From assembly GCF_014805685.1 (NCBI RefSeq), contig NC_060891.1:3201001-3265000 (forward strand): a stretch of 64,000 bases of DNA, given 5' to 3'. The notes beneath the pieces are model-generated. The model saw only the letters and a program-made list of their open reading frames with translations, searched no databases and was not told where the DNA came from. Source of the DNA: Silurus meridionalis (lineage: Eukaryota > Chordata > Actinopteri > Siluriformes > Siluridae). Below are positions 24,401 through 33,400 of this stretch, piece by piece (positions within the stretch are counted from its first letter, which is position 1; each line of letters begins with the position of its first letter). The position numbers and the translations under genes were made by a program.

Positions 24401-27400
24401 GATGTCTATGGTTTAACTTTCTTTTTCAGAAAACTGTATACGCATTGGTTAAATGGCTTTATGTCATTAAGCGTTTTATTTCAGGATCATGTTAAAGTGT
24501 GTCTGTAATCTATACGAATAAGAAGCACTGCTGGGTCTTTTCACTTCGCTTTAGTTGTACAACTTGTTGAAAAGTGAGCAGAACAACAGGACTTCGATGA
24601 TGTTCTGTATGGTCTCTTAAGCATAGGCCTAGACTCATCTGTTCTGCAGGTCAGTGTGGGCAGACAGCTGGCATGCCCCAAGTCGCGCCTGAAAACCCAC
24701 ACCTTCCTGCGCGTCAGCGTCCAGATTGCACAGGGTCAACGGTGCCCGAGGTGATCCACTTCGCCCTTCTGTTTACAGATACTTTTCAAACACACTGCCA
24801 GTGGGGCTTAAATTGAAATGAGGCCAGAGAAGAGAAATGGTCACTGCATACCAAATACTCCATTCATGTCGACTTCCACATTCATTATCCCCCAAAGAAG
24901 AATAAGATTAGCCTGGTGTTTATTTTATTTTTTTCATGAAAAACTGTATTTTGGTAGGGAAGAAAAGATTTTGTGTAAATGAGAGAATTGAGTTACTTTA
25001 CAAACAATTTTTTTTGCCGATTTTAACTCGAGGTTTTTTTGCGACATCCAATATTTACTATGGTTTATAGGTTTATTAGCATGCGTATATGTACTTTCTA
25101 TTCTTCTAGGGTTTTTGCACTTGCCACATCAGCAGTCCAAAGTCTGCTGATTACATCAAATATAGATTGTTATATCATGGTCAATCAAAATACTGGATTG
25201 TGATTGGCTGGATGATCACACAGGTGGGCTGCGGTCAGTTTATTCAGCGTTCCCAATGAATGTGCTGCTTATAAACAGTTGTAGCCGTAGTGACACACAA
25301 TTTCAGTTATTAAACATTTTCCTAATGACCTCATCGAGCTACTGTAAATGGAGGATTTTTGTGTGGGGTTTGATTTATATGGTGAATAAAATTAACAAAA
25401 TTACCATGACCAACTGAAAAGAAAAAAAAAGTTCCATTGAGAAATATGTTAAATAACATCACCAGGAGTTAACACCAACAGCATTCATTATTAGTTGACA
25501 AGACACACACACACACACACACACATTCTCTCTTCATAACTATTTATTAACTCAATGCCATTTTTACGGCACTGATTTATCTCTACGCTTTGATCTGAAT
25601 GTTAATTTTATACATTTAGTTTCACTGCAAACTTCAGGGAATGCTTTAACTTGTTAATTTATCCATAAGATGTGTATAAAAAATACAAATAAAAAAAACA
25701 TTGCAAGAGTTTTTACCTCTCATGGTATAAAAATTAGATTTTTAATAGAAACTTATGATACATTGGACTGTTTAACTATTTGTATTAAAATATCTGGCAT
25801 GTTGTTGAGGAAAATTCCTGTTATCTCTTTTATTTTTTAGCAGATATAAAGTTAAATAAAGTAGTTCACGTCATGAGAAAACTACAAAATGCAACAACTG
25901 ACTGTTAAAAAGCACTGACACCTAAGACCATGTCCAGACTGATACGTTTTCGTTTGAAAACGCGTATTTTTCTCTTGGTTTTGGCCTCCCGTCCACAATG
26001 AGGCGCTATTTTCTGTCGGAAAACGTAGCTTTTTAAAAATGCTCTTCAAAGTGGATAAATGTGAAAACTCAAAGAGCCGGAGACGTAACTAAACGGCAGG
26101 TGGAAATTACGCAGGTTCAAGAGGCTTGCGTTTTTGACGTAAACGTTTTCAGACGTTTTTAGTGTGGATGAGCAACTTTTTTGGAAACGACTGAAAATGC
26201 AAGTGTGAATGCAGAAAACACTGTTTTGAAATGGATCTGGATTAGTGTACACATATGAGCCTAAGACTCATTCATTTCTGCATCGCAACAGATTGAACTT
26301 ATTAAAGCTCCGACTGAAGAATTGCTACAAGAGTTCAAAAACTCTCAATTCGATGAGTTTGCATATTAACTCCACTTACCCGTAGATGCAGGAAATATCA
26401 ATGACGACGTCGATCATGTCGCAGCACAGCTCGTATGTCTGCATGTCCACTGGACTGCTGTCTGTGGCAATGTAGATCTTGCTGACCACGTCGAACAGAA
26501 ACGCCTTTTCGATCCCTGAATTCTGCAACGAGAGCCAACGAGGAATTCATCTTTCACCTTAATGCTTTTCCTTTAACAGTGCACCTTTTCCATTTGTTTC
26601 AAATTTCAAAACATGGCAGGTGTAATACTAGAATGAATCCACTATACTGTAGATTTAATACAAGCGGTCTGCTGGCTAACAATTTCCTGGCTTTCTTTTA
26701 TTAGAATGAAGCGTTATTTAGGAGATTCAACGAAACTCATAAATTCAAAAAAATTCAATTCACTAAATATTAAATCAACAATAGTTATGACTAAACATTT
26801 TGTCTGTAAAAAAATCTTATAAACAGTTGGTCTTATAATTGAAAAGAAGAAACTACTTTGTTATATTTCGCCAAACAGTTTGAATAAATACACAAAGGGC
26901 CTCACGTAGGTAGTGAAAATAATCAAATATAAATGAGGCCTAAAGCAGAAAAAGAGCTCCAAAGTCGGCTAAAATGCCCAACTTCCGCTACACCATTCTC
27001 AGGCACTATGGTGTTATTTGAAAGCTCTTTTTTTCAGTAATGTAATGTGGTCGTGGAAGTGTTTTAATGCATTATGATTACTGCAATCCAACATTATCAT
27101 GCTTTCGGACACTTCACAAGTAAAAACAGGGTCCTGGGGCAAAACAGTGTAATTGCATTATTATAATACTAATGCACATGTAATCAACACAAGGTGAATA
27201 TTTTGGATTGGGAAAAGACCAACATTTTCCAGCAAGGCAATGCACCTGTGCACAAATCAAACCCTATTAAGACAAAGTTTTCTAAGATCATGTGAAAACA
27301 AGTGTCTTATACAGAATCCTACAAGAAGCCTTGAAGTGAGTCCTGAATTGAGCACTAAGGATATAATAGCTCAGTGGTTAAGATGATGGACTTCTGTTAA

Positions 27401-30400
27401 GGTGGTCACAAGTCATATTTCCTATGACTTCTCACCCATGATTGAGCCTTCATTCTTCAATAGACTGAATAAGCACATTATAGTGTTATTTATGTCTGTA
27501 CTTTTGAGAGTCTCGAACAGCTGGAACCAAATTCCTTGTGTGCGTCAACACACTTGGCCAATAAACCTGATTCTGAACATAAGTCCAGTGTAAAGTCTTC
27601 CCAAAAGATTAAATGCTTTGAAAGGAGATTTTATCAAGCAGACTTGAATTTGAGTGTCAGGTGTTGTTAACTTTTTGGCCATATGCTAGCAACAACTTAT
27701 TTCCCAATGGTAGGCTTTGATCAATTAATTCAATTCAATTCATTTTTATTTGTATAGCGTTTTTAACAATGAACATTGTCTCAAAGCAGCTTTACACAGA
27801 TAATGTGGTGATAAAAAATGAATGTTCTTTATAAGTGTAAGTTTGTCGCTGAGTAGCGAGCCAGTGGTGACTGCGGCAAGGAAAATCTCCCCGAGATGGC
27901 ATAAGGAAGAAACCTTGAGAGGAACCAGACTCAAGAGGGAACCCATCCTCATCTGGGTTGCACCGAATGTCCATTGTTTACAGATAAACGATGTTGCGGG
28001 GTGCAGTGATGGTATTCAGAGGAGACTCTTAACATTAACTACAGTCCAAATCCATCCTCAAAGCTCCCATTCTTACGCTGGAATTTCATGGAACCACCCA
28101 AGGTGTACTTACTAGATCACAGTCTGAAGGGTAGCGTACAGATAATAAAGATGGCTTTCCTATAGATCGATTACATTTGGTTCCTGTTTGTCTAATACTG
28201 GGTACCAATACAGTCTGCATTAAGGACCAAATTCTTAGAAAAGTACTCCAACATTCCATGGAGTGCCAAATAAATGGTACACTTTTCAGTGTTTTGTTCC
28301 TACTGGGGTAAAGGATACACCCCAAAGGGCATAACAATGTATCCATGATTGTACCACTAACGCAGCAAGGAACACTACAGAGCTTTGTGCAATATAAGAT
28401 GTCTTATTGCTTTTTGTCTAGTGCTTTTCCCTGCACTTTCAGCCTGGCTTGGGTGGGTGGGCTGGGTGGGCTGGCTGGTGCGTGAATAGATGGTGCCATT
28501 TAGTTGATGCCATTTACCGGGAGCCAACCATATGTGTACAATCTTATAAACAGTTGGTCTTATAATTGAAAAGAAGAAACTACTTTGTTATATTTCGCCA
28601 AACAGTTTGAATAAATACACAAAGGGCCTCACGTAGGTAGTGAAAATAATCAAATATAAATGAGGCCTAAAGCAGAAGAAGAGCTCCAAAGTCGGCTAAA
28701 ATGCCCAACTTCCGCTACACCATTCTCAGGCACTATGGTGTTATTTGAAAGCTCTTTTTTTCAGTAATGTAATGTGGTCGTGGAAGTGTTTTAATGCATT
28801 ATGATTACTGCAATCCAACATTATCATGCTTTCGGACACTTCACAAGTAAAAACAGGGTCCTGGGGCAAAACAGTGTAATTGCATTATTATAATACTAAT
28901 GCACATGTAATCAACACAAGGTGAATATTTTGGATTGGGAAAAGACCAACATTTTCCAGCAAGGCAATGCACCTGTGCACAAATCAAACCCTATTAAGAC
29001 AAAGTTTTCTAAGATCATGTGAAAACAAGTGTCTTATACAGAATCCTACAAGAAGCCTTGAAGTGAGTCCTGAATTGAGCACTAAGGATATAATAGCTCA
29101 GTGGTTAAGATGATGGACTTCTGTTAAGGTGGTCACAAGTCATATTTCCTATGACTTCTCACCCATGATTGGAGCCTTCATTCTTCAATAGACTGAATAA
29201 GCACATTATAGTGTTATTTATGTCTGTACTTTTGAGAGTCTCGAACAGCTGGAACCAAATTCCTTGTGTGCGTCAACACACTTGGCCAATAAACCTGATT
29301 CTGAACATAAGTCCAGTGTAAAGTCTTCCCAAAAGATTAAATGCTTTGAAAGGAGATTTTTATCAAGCAGACTTGAATTTGAGTGTCAGGTGTTGTTAAC
29401 TTTTTGGCCATATGCTAGCAACAACTTATTTCCCAATGGTAGGCTTTGATCAATTAATTCAATTCAATTCATTTTTATTTGTATAGCGTTTTTAACAATG
29501 AACATTGTCTCAAAGCAGCTTTACACAGATAATGTGGTGATAAAAAATGAATGTTCTTTATAAGTGTAAGTTTGTCGCTGAGTAGCGAGCCAGTGGTGAC
29601 TGCGGCAAGGAAAATCTCCCCGAGATGGCATAAGGAAGAAACCTTGAGAGGAACCAGACTCAAGAGGGAACCCATCCTCATCTGGGTTGCACCGAATGTC
29701 CATTGTTTACAGATAAACGATGTTGCGGGGTGCAGTGATGGTATTCAGAGGAGACTCTTAACATTAACTACAGTCCAAATCCATCCTCAAAGCTCCCATT
29801 CTTACGCTGGAATTTCATGGAACCACCCAAGGTGTACTTACTAGATCACAGTCTGAAGGGTAGCGTACAGATAATAAAGATGGCTTTCCTATAGATCGAT
29901 TACATTTGGTTCCTGTTTGTCTAATACTGGGTACCAATACAGTCTGCATTAAGGACCAAATTCTTAGAAAAGTACTCCAACATTCCATGGAGTGCCAAAT
30001 AAATGGTACACTTTTCAGTGTTTTGTTCCTACTGGGGTAAAGGATACACCCCAAAGGGCATAACAATGTATCCATGATTGTACCACTAACGCAGCAAGGA
30101 ACACTACAGAGCTTTGTGCAATATAAGATGTCTTATTGCTTTTTGTCTAGTGCTTTTCCCTGCACTTTCAGCCTGGCTTGGGTGGGTGGGCTGGGTGGGC
30201 TGGCTGGTGCGTGAATAGATGGTGCCATTTAGTTGATGCCATTTACCGGGAGCCAACCATATGTGTACAATCTGTGTGCAAGTCCCATGTTTATCTCAAA
30301 CATCGCCATCTGTCTTCCGAAAATCTCAGGAAATGTGAATAAATAAAGATGCTCACGGATTCATATATTTCCAGGTGGGCTTTATTAATAGGTTGAGAGT

Positions 30401-33400
30401 TTCATCTCATGGTATTTGTTTTTCAAACTCTATATTAGTTCAGAAGAGTCTGAGTTTTCAACAGGAACCGATTCTCTTTTTTCCTTTTCTTAATCACCAC
30501 GCCAGACCCCAAAAAAATCTCAGAGAGCACAATTTGTTTTTTTCCACTACCATAATGAAATATTCATAATGAAAAACACTGCGCTTTGCTGAGGCGCACA
30601 GAAGAGCCAGAAGAACTGTTACTATTTGAGCATTATGCAACATTTTTATGCAATCTTTAATATAAATTACACTTGAAGGTTTTTTCGTTTATGTTACGTA
30701 TCCTTTCATTTTTGTTTGGCTAATACAAGATATCAATTACGATTTTTAAGTTTGAAATGTAACTTTAACTCAAGGATTCTTTTAGATTATACTACATTTT
30801 TCTGTGTACAATGAAAGGATATAAGCACTCATACAATTTAATACAAAATGCACTATTTGGACCAGGGGTTGTGGAGATCGGAGATGCTTTCTGAACATCC
30901 CATCCCACATTTAGTCCCTATTTGCTGTTATAATTACATCCATTTTTTCTGGGAAATTGTCCCACTAAAGTGGGGCATTTGTGCTCATTCAGCCACAAGG
31001 GTGTTAGTAAAGTCAGGGACTTTTGAAGAGTGAGGAGGCCTGCTGCGCTCTCAGCATTCTGATTCATCCCAGAGGAGTTCAATAGGGTTGAAATCAAAGC
31101 TCTATAGAAAGTCACTGAAACCATGTAAAGCAGATCTTCATGGAGATGGGTTTGTGTACCAGAGCATCGTCATGCTGGAACAGGTTTGGGTCACGTAGTT
31201 CACATGAGGAGAAGCTGTAATGCTACAGCATCCAAAGCCTTCTATTCAACTGCATGCATTCAAATTTATGGCAATTGTTTGAAGAAGATCTACATATGGC
31301 TGATCATGTGTTCAAATACTTTTGTATGCACGATATCTTAGAAAAAAAATTTGTTTTTTAATTATCTATTTGTTGGATTGCTCTAAATTAATTTTATTAT
31401 TAATTACCAAATATCCACAGTAATTTGTGTAAAAAAACATCGAAATAAAGACATGATTTGTTCCACCTTGTTTGAGTTCGTTGCTGAATTTTTGCTGCCA
31501 TCAGCTGGCTGGTATAAAACATTTGATTCCCACACATTCAGCACATGCATACTCAATCATGACTATTCTCTACAGGTGGGATAAGGAGTCGGTGTGGGTT
31601 TTTAGGACTCACAGATATGAAAATGTTGAGTAGATTTTCCAGAGTTGGGAGCTGTGGAATGAGCTTCTGCACCACTTTGCTGAACGCTTCGAAAATGGAG
31701 TGATCGTAGATGCTGGTCAGGTAGAAGCTGAAACGAGAGTGAGAGTAAACAGGTTTTTCTTTGCAGTGCCAACCATATGATTTTAATTGATCTGAATTGT
31801 AGTTTGTTTATTATGGACCGCAAAGCAATTGTAGTATTGGGACAACTGACTTTTCCAGCCCCCTACTGTAACCACAAAGTTGGTGGCACACAATTGTATA
31901 GGGTCTCTATGGATTTCGTAGTATTACATTTTTACTTCACTTGAACTACGACAGTGATTCTTAAACGTTTTCCTGCCATTCCCCACTTTAGAGCGGGATT
32001 CCAAAAATGGAATGAATAAAAAAAAAAAAAGTGTGTGAGGTACCCTAACAAATGTACTTGCATTAATGACCTTATTTGACCTTGTTTGGTTGCGGTTGCT
32101 TGAAGTGTAAGAACTTAATTTTTCTATAGAGGAAATTATAAATGAAGATTAATGAAAAATAAAATAAAAACAATCACAAAAGTCAGTACACCCTAAATGA
32201 ACATGTCAAAACTGTGTCCAAAGTGGAGATACCTAAACTCCTCCACCTTCTCCACCTCTTCTCCCTGCAACCGCACCACACCACTGCCCTCCCTCTCATT
32301 CACACACATGCACTCTGTTTTCATTCCCCTTCTCTCCAGCACGTACCCCCACCTCTCCAGGCTCTTCTCAACCTGCTCTCTACTTTTACAACAAATCACA
32401 ATATCATCCACAAACATCATAGTCCACGGAGACTCCTGTCTGACCTTGTCCGTCAACCTGTCCATCACCACTGCAATCAAGAAAGGGCTTAGAGCCGATC
32501 CTTGATGAAGTCCAACCTCCACCTTGAACCAGTCTGTCGAACTGAACTACTGCACACTTCACTGCTGTCACACTGTCCTCATACATGTCCTGCACCACCC
32601 TCACATACTTCTCTGATACACCTGACTTCCACATACAATACCACATCTCCTCTCTCGGCACCCTGTCGTAGGCTTTCTCTAAATCCATAAATAGACAATG
32701 CAACTCCTTCTGACCTTCTCTATACTTCTCCATCAACATTCTCAAATCAAATTTACTTCATTATACGTATGATTTGGTTTGAGTACACTTATCTGGAACC
32801 GAGGTTCCACCGTACATACTGTCAGTATCAGTCTGATAGAAGTTGCCTTTTACCTTATGGGGCATTTTTTAATACAAAACACAAATATACACACAAAAAA
32901 AACACCATACACGAGCCCAACCTTAAGTGGATCCTCTCTAAGCCGGCGTCTGCCAGGTCATCGTTGGCACGTTTGAGGATATCTCTTTGTTTCTCGATCT
33001 TGTGATCATCGGACAGGCCGTCCACTTTATGGATAAACACTTCGAAGTTGATATCCGGGTTTACTTTGTAGGCTCGGGTCACAGTGAGGTGGAGTCTGCT
33101 CAATGCTTCCACGTAGTCATCCTAAACAAAAAAGTGTCCATAAAAAAATTTGTAAATCATGTGACAAATTCACACTGAAGATTTGACGAGTTCTGTGAGA
33201 TGTTTATGGAACACCTATGGAAGGAGTCTCCAGTGTTGGTAGTTTGGGATGAAGGTCAAAGTATAACTTCAAACGACCAATGAGAAAGAAGCCACCGACA
33301 AAATGTCGTGTTCTGTCTGAAAACCCTATTCTTGCTCGTGTTTCTATTTAACTAATAAAAATGAATAAAATCGACTCATTTCATCTTTAACCATTTTCCT

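Larger units (their letters stand above)
22103..26379 (-). other. rragd intron 5
   Basis: 4.3-kb intron: minus-oriented family B remnants at 22265-22705 and 23575-23708, a short (CA)n at 25502-25525, and a MITE-like element at 25920-26250. The 24560-24790 stretch is unusually GC-rich for this intron (CGCCTGAAAACCCACACC, GCGCGTCAGCGTCCAG) and unexplained. No exon seen. Confidence 0.65.
26523..31612 (-). other. rragd intron 4
   Basis: 5.1-kb intron, two thirds of it made of a 1.73-kb tandem duplication (26815-30270). The remainder contains a minus-oriented family B remnant (30848-31330) and AT-rich sequence. No exon seen. Confidence 0.75.

Noticed and set aside
27746..30075. Four open frames occurring twice, 1729 bp apart
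   Set aside because: Identity is due to the tandem duplication; the frames lie in family A repeat and flanks and show no domain.
32769..33178. Plus-strand frames across 32.8-33.2 kb
   Set aside because: Shadows of rragd exon 3 on the opposite strand.
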